NCBI GenBank assembly: GCA_002402965.1
Contig: DHGW01000024.1
Coordinates: forward strand, 1-32,273
Source: Bacteroidales bacterium UBA4788
GTDB lineage: Bacteria; Bacteroidota; Bacteroidia; Bacteroidales; VadinHA17
Direction of reading: 5' to 3'
DNA: 32,273 bases
Shown here: positions 8,812 through 17,407 of the stretch, one piece after another
How positions within the stretch are numbered: the first letter of the stretch is position 1
How the letters are laid out: every line of letters begins with the position of its first letter
Notes under the pieces: generated by a model
What the model was told of the DNA's origin: nothing
What the model saw: only the letters and a program-made list of their open reading frames with translations
Database searches by the model: none
Program-made: the position numbers and the translations under genes

Positions 8812-9333
8812 TTACAGGAAATTCACGAAGCAGAGAGCGACAAGGGCTGTTCCGTAGCGCTTGTCGATCGTCAGTGACTCCCTGATGACGGTTGGTTCCC
8901 CGAGGTAGTACCTGGCGAAGGTTCGGTCATGCAGGTCGTGAAGAACAGTGTAAAGCCTCTCTTCGAGGGCCTCCATGTCAAAGTAACCGGCCAGTTCACA
9001 TACAAGTCCTCCGACCTTTTCTTCGCACGTGTCATCCTTGTACATCCAAGCAAAGATTATCCCCGCTGAGACGTGTTCGCCGTAGTAACCATTGGCAACT
9101 GCCATTATCGTACAGAGCTCTGAACCGTACGGGGGCATATCTACCTCATCGAGGGTGACCAGCCTGGCGGTGGCGGGCATTACCGAAGAGTAGTTCATTA
9201 TATTGTATTCGGCTATGCCTGCATCATGCAGTGCCATGTGATAAGAACCGGGATGGATGGCATATTCGCTGCATCCCGAACCCTGGGTTACGAAAAACTC
9301 ATTGGGAATCCTGTTTTGGGTTACTTTAACCAT
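8812..9333 (-). CDS. pdaD: Pyruvoyl-dependent arginine decarboxylase
   Basis: 173 residues, close to the usual PvlArgDC proenzyme size of about 160-200. The decisive feature is NYSSVMPATARLV: the family self-cleaves between two serines (here Ser49-Ser50), turning the second into the pyruvoyl cofactor. The preceding GSGCSEYAIHPGSYHMAL and the following PPYGSELCTIMAVANG and VSAGIIFA blocks also match the family. Reaction: arginine to agmatine plus CO2, feeding polyamine synthesis or acid consumption; cytoplasmic. It has its own promoter-like site (9383-9390) and is followed after 64 bases by nrfH on the same strand. The family is best known from archaea and Chlamydia and is also found in Bacteroidetes, so recent transfer is not implied. 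Confidence 0.93.
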   Translation of the reverse strand: MVKVTQNRIPNEFFVTQGSGCSEYAIHPGSYHMALHDAGIAEYNIMNYSSVMPATARLVTLDEVDMPPYGSELCTIMAVANGYYGEHVSAGIIFAWMYKDDTCEEKVGGLVCELAGYFDMEALEERLYTVLHDLHDRTFARYYLGEPTVIRESLTIDKRYGTALVALCFVNFL

Positions 9334-9382
9334 TTTGCATTTCAGTAGTTAAGGTTTAAGGCCGGCATAAGACCGGGACAGG

Positions 9383-9390
9383 CAAATATA
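9383..9390 (-). promoter_or_regulatory. -7 promoter element of pdaD
   Basis: On the minus strand this reads TATATTTG, a full match to TAnnTTTG. A possible -33 TTG lies at plus 9412-9414, a slightly long spacing of 21 bases. The site is 49 bases before the pdaD start, in the 185-base gap shared with the divergent regulator. I see no good promoter for the regulator in this gap. Confidence 0.45.
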
Positions 9391-9518
9391 CCTAAAAATA
9401 GAAATTCGATGCAATAGCTGAAATAAAATCAGATTCTTGCCGGGGAAAGTATGATTTGAAAAACTCATGCCGGAAGCTTCGGGAAAAAACTTTAAATTGG
9501 GGGAAGGAAAAACAGGCT

Positions 9519-12416
9519 ATGAGCAGGAGGTTGTTTTCGGTTATTCCGGGTGTTTTTCTGATGCTCGGAATAATACAGGGCCAGGTCAGGGAGACAGGGA
9601 CCCCGTTCATCAGAAACTTCACCAAGGGCGATTACAGTGCCAGCACACAGAACTGGGCGGTGGCGCAGGATGCGAAGGGATTCATGTACTTTGCCAACAA
9701 TGACGGGCTGCTGGTCTATGACGGGGTTCAGTGGCGTCTCTATCCGATGCCGAACCACTCCATGGTAAGGTCAATACATATCAGCCAGGAAGGTGAAATT
9801 TACCTGGGCGCTTATAACGACTTCGGGAAGATGGAGCCTGAACCCAGCGGTCGACTTGCATTCCACTCGTTCAGGGAGCTGATTCCTGAGGAGTACAGCA
9901 ATTTTGATGATGTCTGGAATATCTTCCCGTTCAGGGGAAAGATCATGTTCCAGTCATACTATGCCGCCTGGTTTTACCGGGAGGGCACCCCGATGGCCGT
10001 CGTTACGGCACCGTCGAGGTTTCAAAACTCCTACAATGTCAATGGCCACCTGATATTCAACGATGAGGAGAATGGGCTTATGGAATATGACGGCACAAGG
10101 CTTGTCAGACTTGAGGGTTGCGAAAGCCTGGCAGGGCAGGATATATGGTCAATACTGCCCTTCGGCTCAGGAGGGGAGATGCTTGTTTGCACGATCGGGA
10201 GAGGCCTGTTTATCCATAACAGCCAGGGATTACGGAGATGGAATGTGCCAGTGAGCGATATGCTTAGCCGTGACCAGGTATTCAGTGCCGCTCTGCTGCC
10301 TGATGGCCGCTATGTTATTGGCACGATTCTGAACGGGATTATCATCATCGACGGCGAGGGGAACATTATCTATCAGATAAACAAGAAAAATGGTCTGCAA
10401 AACAATACTGTACTTGATCTCTTCGCAGACAGGTCCGGAAACCTGTGGCTGGCGCTCGATAACGGCATAGACTATGTAAACGTGAATTCACCGGTCACGT
10501 TCATCAGGAGCGCGGATGGCTTCGGGGCAGGATATGCCTCAGTGATACACGAAGGAAAGTTATACCTGGGCACGAACCAGGGCCTTTATGTCAGTGAGTG
10601 GCCCCAGAGAGAGAGCAGCAATGACTTCAGGATGATCCCCGGCACTTACGGACAGGTGTGGTATCTGGGAGTGCACCGTGGATCGCTCCTCTGCGGACAT
10701 GACAAGGGAACCTATGTGATAAAGGGAGAGACCGCCTTTCTCATAAACAGCATCCAGGGAGGCTGGAAGTTTCATGAACTCAGCAAACACCCGGGTTACA
10801 TGATCGGCGGAACATACAGCGGCATCATTCTCTTCAGATGGGAGCAGGGCGAGTGGCGGTTCGTCAGACAAATTGAAGGTATGAATGAGTCTTTCAGGGT
10901 GTTCGAGGAGGATCAGAACGGAGATCTCTGGATGAGCCACGGATTCAAGGGGATCTTCAGGATCAGCCTGACGACTGGCCTCGATTCGGTGGCAGCCGTC
11001 AGGTTTTATAATTCGGCTGACGGACTCCCGTCTGACTTTTATCTCAGCATATTCCGAATCAGAGGGAAGCTGGTGGTGGCATCTGAGACTGAGATCTACG
11101 AACACTCCCCGGCCGGTGACAGGTTTGTCAGATCAGCCTATTTCAACCAGTTGCTCAGTCCGGAGGTGGCCATTTCATATCTGAAAGAAGACAACGAGGG
11201 CAATATATGGTATGTAGCCAAAAACCGCGCCGGCGTATTCAGGCTGCAGGAGGATTACACCTATCAGCACATCAACATTCCGTTCCTTCTTCTATCCGGA
11301 AGATTTATACATGGTTTTGAGTCTTTCTATCCCTACTCGCCTGACGGGATGATAATAGGAACGGAGGATGGCTTTGCACATTATTCGTCACGCCTCACAT
11401 CGCGTGGCTACGGCGAGCTCTCGACCTATATCACCCTGGCGGAGGCCCTTCACCAGGACTCGGTTTTCTATTACGGCAGTACGATGTCACCAGGAGAGGA
11501 TGCAAGAGGCTACAGGTTCGCCTACAGGAACAACAGCATCAGGTTTACTTTTGCCTCCCCGGTATATGACAGTCCGGGCACAACGGAATACAGCTACATG
11601 CTGGAGGATTACGACAATGAATGGTCGCCCTGGAGCAAGGCCTTTTACAAGGAGTACTCAAATCTTCCCGACGGCAGGTTCACCTTCCGGGTCAAGGCAA
11701 GGAATCAGCTGGGTATTGAAAGCCTTCCTGATTCCCTTGAGTTTACAATTGACCACCCCTGGTACAAGACGCCCATGGCTTACCTTGGATACCTTGTCGC
11801 AGGGTTGTGCCTGGCTCTTCTGCTTGTGAAGTTTATCAGGTGGAGAATAAAGGTATCGAGCAGCAGGGAACGCATCAACAACCAGAGGATTTACGATGCG
11901 AAGGAGCAGGAGTATATCAGGCAGGCACTGGAGGCTGAGAAGGAGATAATCAGGATCAGGAATGAGAAGCTTCAGGCCGAGATGATACTGCGCGACAAGG
12001 AGCTGGCCAACCAGGCGATGAACCTGGTTCGAAAGAATGAGTTCCTCATCGAGCTGAAGGAGGATATAAACGTGCTGAAGCAAAGCTGCAGTGATGAGGG
12101 CACAGGGAGGAGGGCTGTGGAGATCATTGCCAGGATAAACAGGGAGGTTGACAGCAACAAGCAGAGGGAAATATTTGAGAGTGCCTTCGATGAGGTCCAT
12201 GAAGATTTTCTTGACAGGCTGAAAACCAGGTATCCTAACCTAACGCCTACAGAACTCAGACTTTGTGCTTTTCTGAAGATGAACATACCAACCAAGGAGA
12301 TCGCACCCCTGCTTAATATCTCGGTTCGTGGAGTGGAAATATGCAGGTACAGGATCAGAAAAAAGATGCGAATCTCCAGGGAGGTCAACCTGACAACTCT
12401 GCTTCTTGGCATCTGA
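9519..12416 (+). CDS. Membrane-spanning sensor-regulator: beta-propeller, Y_Y_Y domain, LuxR-type HTH
   Basis: 965 residues from ATG 9519, chosen because MSRRLFSVIPGVFLMLGIIQ makes a clean signal sequence; an in-frame ATG at 9456 would add 21 mostly charged residues. The periplasmic part has repeated propeller blades such as IWSILPFGSGGEMLVCTIGR and DRSGNLWLALDNGIDYV, then a triple-tyrosine (Y_Y_Y) module with YSYMLEDYDNEWSPW. One transmembrane helix lies near residues 752-770 (YLGYLVAGLCLALLLVKFI), followed by a cytoplasmic coiled coil (about 780-870). The C-terminal 60 residues are a LuxR/GerE-like HTH: LTPTELRLCAFLKMNIPTKE and ISVRGVEICRYRIRKKMRI. There is no histidine kinase or receiver domain, so it is a one-component counterpart of hybrid two-component PUL sensors. 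It directly precedes susC and is the likely regulator of this PUL. Confidence 0.88.
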   Translation: MSRRLFSVIPGVFLMLGIIQGQVRETGTPFIRNFTKGDYSASTQNWAVAQDAKGFMYFANNDGLLVYDGVQWRLYPMPNHSMVRSIHISQEGEIYLGAYNDFGKMEPEPSGRLAFHSFRELIPEEYSNFDDVWNIFPFRGKIMFQSYYAAWFYREGTPMAVVTAPSRFQNSYNVNGHLIFNDEENGLMEYDGTRLVRLEGCESLAGQDIWSILPFGSGGEMLVCTIGRGLFIHNSQGLRRWNVPVSDMLSRDQVFSAALLPDGRYVIGTILNGIIIIDGEGNIIYQINKKNGLQNNTVLDLFADRSGNLWLALDNGIDYVNVNSPVTFIRSADGFGAGYASVIHEGKLYLGTNQGLYVSEWPQRESSNDFRMIPGTYGQVWYLGVHRGSLLCGHDKGTYVIKGETAFLINSIQGGWKFHELSKHPGYMIGGTYSGIILFRWEQGEWRFVRQIEGMNESFRVFEEDQNGDLWMSHGFKGIFRISLTTGLDSVAAVRFYNSADGLPSDFYLSIFRIRGKLVVASETEIYEHSPAGDRFVRSAYFNQLLSPEVAISYLKEDNEGNIWYVAKNRAGVFRLQEDYTYQHINIPFLLLSGRFIHGFESFYPYSPDGMIIGTEDGFAHYSSRLTSRGYGELSTYITLAEALHQDSVFYYGSTMSPGEDARGYRFAYRNNSIRFTFASPVYDSPGTTEYSYMLEDYDNEWSPWSKAFYKEYSNLPDGRFTFRVKARNQLGIESLPDSLEFTIDHPWYKTPMAYLGYLVAGLCLALLLVKFIRWRIKVSSSRERINNQRIYDAKEQEYIRQALEAEKEIIRIRNEKLQAEMILRDKELANQAMNLVRKNEFLIELKEDINVLKQSCSDEGTGRRAVEIIARINREVDSNKQREIFESAFDEVHEDFLDRLKTRYPNLTPTELRLCAFLKMNIPTKEIAPLLNISVRGVEICRYRIRKKMRISREVNLTTLLLGI

Positions 12417-12511
12417 CCTATACTGTTCTGTAGTACTGTTTTTTTGATCAGATGTATCATCTAAATTTCATAAAAAATACATAAGGTGCACAATAACAGC
12501 ACTATATTGAT

Positions 12512-12540
12512 TTTGTGGATGATTTATTGTAGTATTTTTG
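12512..12540 (+). promoter_or_regulatory. Candidate susC promoter
   Basis: TTTG (12512-12515) and TATTTTTG (12533-12540) are spaced 17 bases apart, near the Bacteroidetes consensus. The -7 box lies inside the first of two identical 18-base repeats, and a second TATTTTTG occurs at 12555-12562. Initiation here would give a leader of about 110-135 bases. An alternative near-match, TAACTTTA (12600-12607), is closer to susC but lacks a -33 box at the right spacing. Confidence 0.45.
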
Positions 12541-12566
12541 ATGTGTGCTTGTAGTATTTTTGATGT
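12527..12566 (+). repeat. Two perfect 18-base direct repeats in the susC promoter region
   Basis: The sequence TTGTAGTATTTTTGATGT occurs at 12527-12544 and again, identical, at 12549-12566, a period of 22 bases (about two helical turns). A looser copy with a 5-base insertion lies at 12429-12455 (TGTAGTA, then TTTTTGAT). The copies could be binding sites for the upstream LuxR-type regulator, or tandem -7 elements, since each contains TATTTTTG. The repeat itself is read directly; its function is inferred. Confidence 0.85.
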
Positions 12567-12617
12567 AACCTATTGGTGCCGTTGGTTTATAGGTGTTTGT
12601 AACTTTATGAACTGTAA

Positions 12618-12639
12618 AAGGCAATCTCAGCTTTGCCTT
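12618..12639 (+). promoter_or_regulatory. Hairpin in the susC 5' leader
   Basis: AAGGCAA (12618-12624) pairs with TTGCCTT (12633-12639) over an 8-base loop, 40 bases before the susC start codon. If transcription starts at the upstream repeats, this hairpin is in the untranslated leader and could affect mRNA stability or translation. No U-tract follows, so it is not a terminator. Confidence 0.4.
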
Positions 12640-12679
12640 CAGAAGTAACCAAAACCAATCTAAACTCTAAACAAAATCT

Positions 12680-15600
12680 ATGAAACAGACAATTCTGACT
12701 CTCTTATTCATTGCAAGCTCACTGGTTCTCAGTGCTCAGGGGCTTCAGGTGAAGGGGGTCGTAACGTCAGCGGACGATGGACAGTCTCTTCCAGGTGTGA
12801 GTGTTTCCGTTAGGGGAACCACAATCGGAACGATGACTGGCATGGACGGGAACTACACTCTGAACAATGTGCCCGTTGGTTCTTCCCTGGTCTTTTCCTT
12901 TGTGGGAATGAAGACGCAGGAGGTGGTGGTGAATGAGAGCACCACCCTGAATATTGTAATGGCTTCTGATTTGGAGCTCATAGACGAGGTTATCGTAGTA
13001 GGCTATGGCACGCAGAAGAAGAGTCTTGTCACCGGGGCAATTGCCAAGGTGGAGGGTGATGATCTGCGAAAGTCGGCTGACATGCGTGTTACCCAGTCAC
13101 TTCAGGGCAAGACAGCCGGTGTGGTCATTACCTCCAATTCCGGTCAGCCCGGATCTCAGGTCTCAGTTCGTATCAGGGGAACAGGTACCAACGGTGATGC
13201 CGAACCTCTTTACATTATTGACGGATTGCCCATGAGCGGAGCCGGTACTGACTTTCTGAATGCAGCAGATATCGAATCGATTGAGGTCCTGAAGGATGCT
13301 GCCTCTGCTGCCATTTACGGAGCACGCGGTGCCAACGGTGTCGTCCTTATAACTACCAAGACAGGTCGCACTGATACAAAACTGACAGTGAGCTATGACG
13401 GTTATTACGGTTTTCAGAATCCATGGAAAAAAATTCCTCTTTTGAATGCATCTGAATATGTCATGCTTATCAATGAGGCAGCCATCAATGCTCAGCAAAG
13501 CCCTGTCTTTACACCTGATGAAATAGAAGGGTTTACGGCTGACACCGACTGGCAGGACGAAATGTTCAGCTACAATGCCCCCAAGCAGAATCATTCTCTA
13601 TCCTTCACAGGCGGAAGTGACAAGCTGGAATACTCCTCTTCCTTCAGTTATTTCGGGCAGGATGGTATAGTGGCAAAAGAGAAGTCGCACTTCGACAGGT
13701 TCACCTACAGGATCAATGCTGCCGGAAAATTCGGATTCTTCAAGCTGGGCACCAACCTGAATCTTGCCAACATAACCAACAGGGGCATTGATCCCAACAG
13801 CCACTTCGGCTTAAGCCTCGATCAGGCTCTTAACATGCCGCCTATTATTCCGGTAAAGTTCTCTGACGGAACCTGGGCAACTCCTGAATCTTATGGAATT
13901 GGTCTTCAGGAGATATCTAACCCTGTTGCCTTGCTCAGCTACAACAACTCAAAATGGCGGACAAACAAGTTCATCGGGGGAGTCTATGGAGAGGTTGATT
14001 TCGGAACTTTCAGCAATGCGTTGCAGGGTCTTACATTCAGGTCATCACTCGGGGGTGAATACGCCATGGTGATGAATGACAGCTATACTCCCGAGTATTA
14101 CCTTGACGCCATGCATTTCACTACGGCTGACAGGGCATCAAAGAGCATGCAGCTCTATACAAGGTGGAATTTTGAGAATATCCTTACCTACAGCCGCAGG
14201 ATCGATAAGCACAATTTCACCCTTATGGCCGGAACGACTGCCTTCAAGGATATGTACGAAAACCTTTCGGCCTCAAAGGCGGATCTGATCTTTGATGATT
14301 TTGAGCATTCATATATTGATAATGCCACTGATCCGGAGTCCGTCAATGCCGGAGGCGGGTACTCTGAACACACTGTCGCTTCACTCTTTGGCCGTTTGAA
14401 CTATGACCTGATGGACAGGTACATGCTGACGGCAACGATCAGAAGGGATGGCTCGTCAAGATTCGGAGACGAGAATAAATACGGTATCTTCCCATCGGCC
14501 TCTGTTGGCTGGGTGATCTCAAGGGAGCCTTTCATGAGTAATCTCAATGACATCTTCAATGTTCTCAAGCTGAGGGCAAGCTGGGGTCAGAACGGAAGTG
14601 AAAACATTGGTGATTTCGGTTACACTTCAGTCATCGGGAATGCCAATATCTATTACTTCGGGGACAGCAAGACCCAGTACAACGGTACACAGCCAACCAG
14701 GATCGCCAACCCGTCACTTAAATGGGAAACATCCGAGCAGACCAACATCGGTCTGGACCTGGCTACCCTTCGCAACAGCCTGATCCTGACTCTTGATTAT
14801 TATATCAAGACTACAAAAGACTGGCTCGTCGTTGCCCCTGTTCCCGCAATTGTCGGTAACTCGGCTCCCTATATCAACGGCGGGAGCGTAAAGAACTCAG
14901 GTATCGAAGCTGAGATTGCCTACCGCAAGCAGCTTGGAAAACTTTATCTGAATGCTTCCGTGAACGGAGCATTTAACCGTAATGAGGTGCTTGATATCCG
15001 GAATACCGAGAAACGACTTCAGGGCGGTGACGGAGGCTTTGGCCAGAGCGATATTCTGTTCGCCCAGATCGGAACGCCAATGGGTGTTTTCCATGGCCTT
15101 AAAACAGATGGGATATTCCAGAACCAGGGCGAGATAGACGCTTATGTCAATTCGAACGGTGGACTGATACAGCCCAATGCCAAACCGGGAGACATTAAGT
15201 TCATTGATTCAGATGGTAATGGTTCCATTGACGGAGACGCTGACCGGGTCATGATCGGGTCTCCTTATCCTGACTTCACGGGCGGTTTTAATCTGTCAGC
15301 CGATTTCATGGGCTTCGACTTCAATATGTTTCTCTACGCGGCACTGGGTCAGGAAATCTATGATGCAACTAGAAGATGGGATATGAACCAGGCCAACTAC
15401 AGGGCTGACTGGCTAAATCGCTGGACCGGTGAAGGCACATCGAACGTTTATCCCAGGGTCACGAATGTAGACGCTAATATGAATATGCAGACTGTAAGTG
15501 ACTTTTATCTGCATGACGGAAGTTTCGTCAGACTGCGTAATATCTCCTTAGGTTACTCACTGCCTGAGACAGCTACTGATTTTCTGAAAATCAGCAGGTT

Positions 15601-15754
15601 TAGAATCTATGTCGCTGCTGAAAACCTGGTGACTTTAACAGGTTACCTGGGTTATGATCCGGAAATAGGCGGAGGAGTATTCAGCAATGGCATTGACCAT
15701 GGGATCTATCCCCAGCCGAGAACACTGCTTACCGGCATAAACATTACATTCTGA
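12680..15754 (+). CDS. SusC/RagA-family TonB-linked outer membrane glycan transporter
   Basis: 1024 residues, normal for SusC. A signal peptide (MKQTILTLLFIASSLVLSAQ) is followed by a carboxypeptidase-regulatory-like domain (about 23-100; VKGVVTSADDGQSLPGVSVS). Next come the TonB-box/plug start EVIVVGYGTQKKSLVTGAIA, plug motifs LQGKTAGVVITSNSGQPGS and VLKDAASAAIYGARGANGVV, and a long beta-barrel ending in the aromatic C-terminus GINITF. It forms the TonB-driven outer-membrane channel with the SusD lid encoded 19 bases downstream. Its position at the head of SGBP-GH3-GH16-GH30 suggests import of beta-glucan oligosaccharides; the ligand is inferred from neighbours, not from this protein. Likely controlled by the upstream regulator through the repeats at 12527-12566. 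Confidence 0.97.
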   Translation: MKQTILTLLFIASSLVLSAQGLQVKGVVTSADDGQSLPGVSVSVRGTTIGTMTGMDGNYTLNNVPVGSSLVFSFVGMKTQEVVVNESTTLNIVMASDLELIDEVIVVGYGTQKKSLVTGAIAKVEGDDLRKSADMRVTQSLQGKTAGVVITSNSGQPGSQVSVRIRGTGTNGDAEPLYIIDGLPMSGAGTDFLNAADIESIEVLKDAASAAIYGARGANGVVLITTKTGRTDTKLTVSYDGYYGFQNPWKKIPLLNASEYVMLINEAAINAQQSPVFTPDEIEGFTADTDWQDEMFSYNAPKQNHSLSFTGGSDKLEYSSSFSYFGQDGIVAKEKSHFDRFTYRINAAGKFGFFKLGTNLNLANITNRGIDPNSHFGLSLDQALNMPPIIPVKFSDGTWATPESYGIGLQEISNPVALLSYNNSKWRTNKFIGGVYGEVDFGTFSNALQGLTFRSSLGGEYAMVMNDSYTPEYYLDAMHFTTADRASKSMQLYTRWNFENILTYSRRIDKHNFTLMAGTTAFKDMYENLSASKADLIFDDFEHSYIDNATDPESVNAGGGYSEHTVASLFGRLNYDLMDRYMLTATIRRDGSSRFGDENKYGIFPSASVGWVISREPFMSNLNDIFNVLKLRASWGQNGSENIGDFGYTSVIGNANIYYFGDSKTQYNGTQPTRIANPSLKWETSEQTNIGLDLATLRNSLILTLDYYIKTTKDWLVVAPVPAIVGNSAPYINGGSVKNSGIEAEIAYRKQLGKLYLNASVNGAFNRNEVLDIRNTEKRLQGGDGGFGQSDILFAQIGTPMGVFHGLKTDGIFQNQGEIDAYVNSNGGLIQPNAKPGDIKFIDSDGNGSIDGDADRVMIGSPYPDFTGGFNLSADFMGFDFNMFLYAALGQEIYDATRRWDMNQANYRADWLNRWTGEGTSNVYPRVTNVDANMNMQTVSDFYLHDGSFVRLRNISLGYSLPETATDFLKISRFRIYVAAENLVTLTGYLGYDPEIGGGVFSNGIDHGIYPQPRTLLTGINITF

Positions 15755-15773
15755 AACGCCAAATAAACGAAAA

Positions 15774-17378
15774 ATGAAAAAATCAATTATATACGTTGCA
15801 CTGTTTTTGGCGCTCATGATCACCGGGACTTCCTGCTCGAAGGAGTTTCTGGAACTTGAACCAAAAACCGGCCAGACTGAGGCCAACTACTATAAAACTG
15901 AGGAGGACGCATTTCTCGCGATGACTGCCGTGTATGACGCATATGCTTTGCAGAACTGGCAATTCATCCCCTTAATGGCCGATATCTGGTCTGACGATGC
16001 CTTCTGTGGTGCTGCAAACATAAATGACATGTCTCAGTGGCATGAAATGGAAATGTTCAGGATGACCCCTGAGAACAATACTTCAGCAGATCTATGGAAT
16101 CGCTGTTATTCAGGCATATACAGGGCAAACCTCTATCTGCAGAAACAGGAGGATATCACCTGGGTAACCGAAGGGCTTAAGGACAGGTTCGAGGGAGAAG
16201 TTAAATTCCTTCGCGCTTACCTTTACTGGGATCTTGTCCGTCACTACGGGTGGGTGCCAATGCTGACCGAGGTTCTGCCGAATGTTGAGGACTACAAGAG
16301 TGTGACCCAGAGTTCTCCCGCCGAAATCTTTACCTTGATAGCAGGTGATCTTGCTTATGCAGTGTCTGTACTGCCGGAGGACTTAACCCCAAGCGAGTCC
16401 GGCCGCATTTCGAAGGGAGCAGCCCAGGCTCTCATAGCCCGTATCTATCTGTATCACACAGGCATGAGCGCAAATAGCGGGTTGGGCCTTACAGCTGAAC
16501 AGTGGGGAGACGGTACTACCGCATTCAACAAGACCTATGTACGTAACGGACTTGAAGAGATAATCACGGAACAAAGGTATCAGTTGCTGCCCGATTACGC
16601 AGATGTCTTTGACTGGGAAAACCAGAACAATGCGGAGTCTGTCCTTGAGATGCAGTATTCAGAAAAGGCCAAATCAGGTGACTGGGGAGGCTGGAACATC
16701 AACGGCAATTTCGCAAGTCTGTGGCTTGGGCCCAGAAACCCGGTAGGTGACGAAAATGCATTTCCCGGATGGTCACTTGCAGTACCTACATGGGACTTAG
16801 CCGATGAGTTTGAACCGGGTGACCCAAGAAAATATGTTACCATATATGATGCCGATGCCAATCTTACAAGTTATACGAAGGGTTTCATGAACACAGGCAT
16901 GTTCAACAAGAAATACATGGCATCATCCAAGTATATATTCCAGGGCGGTGATCCGCAGCACAACTTCCCACGTAATTTCATGGATATCAGGTATGCAGAT
17001 GTCCTTCTCATGGCCGCTGAACTCTGGCTGAATGATGATCCGGCAAAAGCCTTGAATTATTTTAACCAGGTGAGGACCAGGGCTCTCGGAGCCGCAGCCG
17101 CAAAGACAGCGATAACGCTGGATGACATCTATCATGAGAGACGGGTTGAATTCGGTGGAGAAGGACTCAGAAAATGGGACCTGCTGAGGAGGGGCAATGA
17201 CTACGCCGCTGCTGCAATTAACGGTAGCTTCTACTACCCGGCAGGAGTTCCAAACACTGAAGAATTTGTGGTCAGGACATTTGACCCGGATTCATGGGGA
17301 ATGTTCCCGATACCTGCAGGAGAGATAAGAAACATGAATGCCGGTGTCCTGAAACAGATGGTACCCGCTTATCTATAG
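15774..17378 (+). CDS. SusD/RagB-family surface glycan-binding lipoprotein
   Basis: 534 residues with a lipoprotein signal ending at Cys21 (MITGTSCSKEFLELEP), typical of SusD. The helical TPR-rich core shows FLRAYLYWDLVRHYGWVPML and AQALIARIYLYH, and the C-terminal RagB/SusD part has NFMDIRYADVLLMAAELWL and VEFGGEGLRKWDLLRRG, ending near the usual PIPAGEI motif (FPIPAGEIRNM). It caps the SusC barrel and delivers glycan. It follows susC by 19 bases and precedes the PKD lipoprotein by 29, so the three are one transcription unit. Confidence 0.97.
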   Translation: MKKSIIYVALFLALMITGTSCSKEFLELEPKTGQTEANYYKTEEDAFLAMTAVYDAYALQNWQFIPLMADIWSDDAFCGAANINDMSQWHEMEMFRMTPENNTSADLWNRCYSGIYRANLYLQKQEDITWVTEGLKDRFEGEVKFLRAYLYWDLVRHYGWVPMLTEVLPNVEDYKSVTQSSPAEIFTLIAGDLAYAVSVLPEDLTPSESGRISKGAAQALIARIYLYHTGMSANSGLGLTAEQWGDGTTAFNKTYVRNGLEEIITEQRYQLLPDYADVFDWENQNNAESVLEMQYSEKAKSGDWGGWNINGNFASLWLGPRNPVGDENAFPGWSLAVPTWDLADEFEPGDPRKYVTIYDADANLTSYTKGFMNTGMFNKKYMASSKYIFQGGDPQHNFPRNFMDIRYADVLLMAAELWLNDDPAKALNYFNQVRTRALGAAAAKTAITLDDIYHERRVEFGGEGLRKWDLLRRGNDYAAAAINGSFYYPAGVPNTEEFVVRTFDPDSWGMFPIPAGEIRNMNAGVLKQMVPAYL

Positions 17379-17407
17379 ACTGATCATCTTCAAATATCAG
17401 ATAACTT

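Noticed and set aside
12417..12470. Possible terminator of the PUL regulator: AGTACT palindrome followed by seven T
   Set aside because: The stem is only a 6-base palindrome with no room for a stable hairpin, so a rho-independent terminator is not supported.
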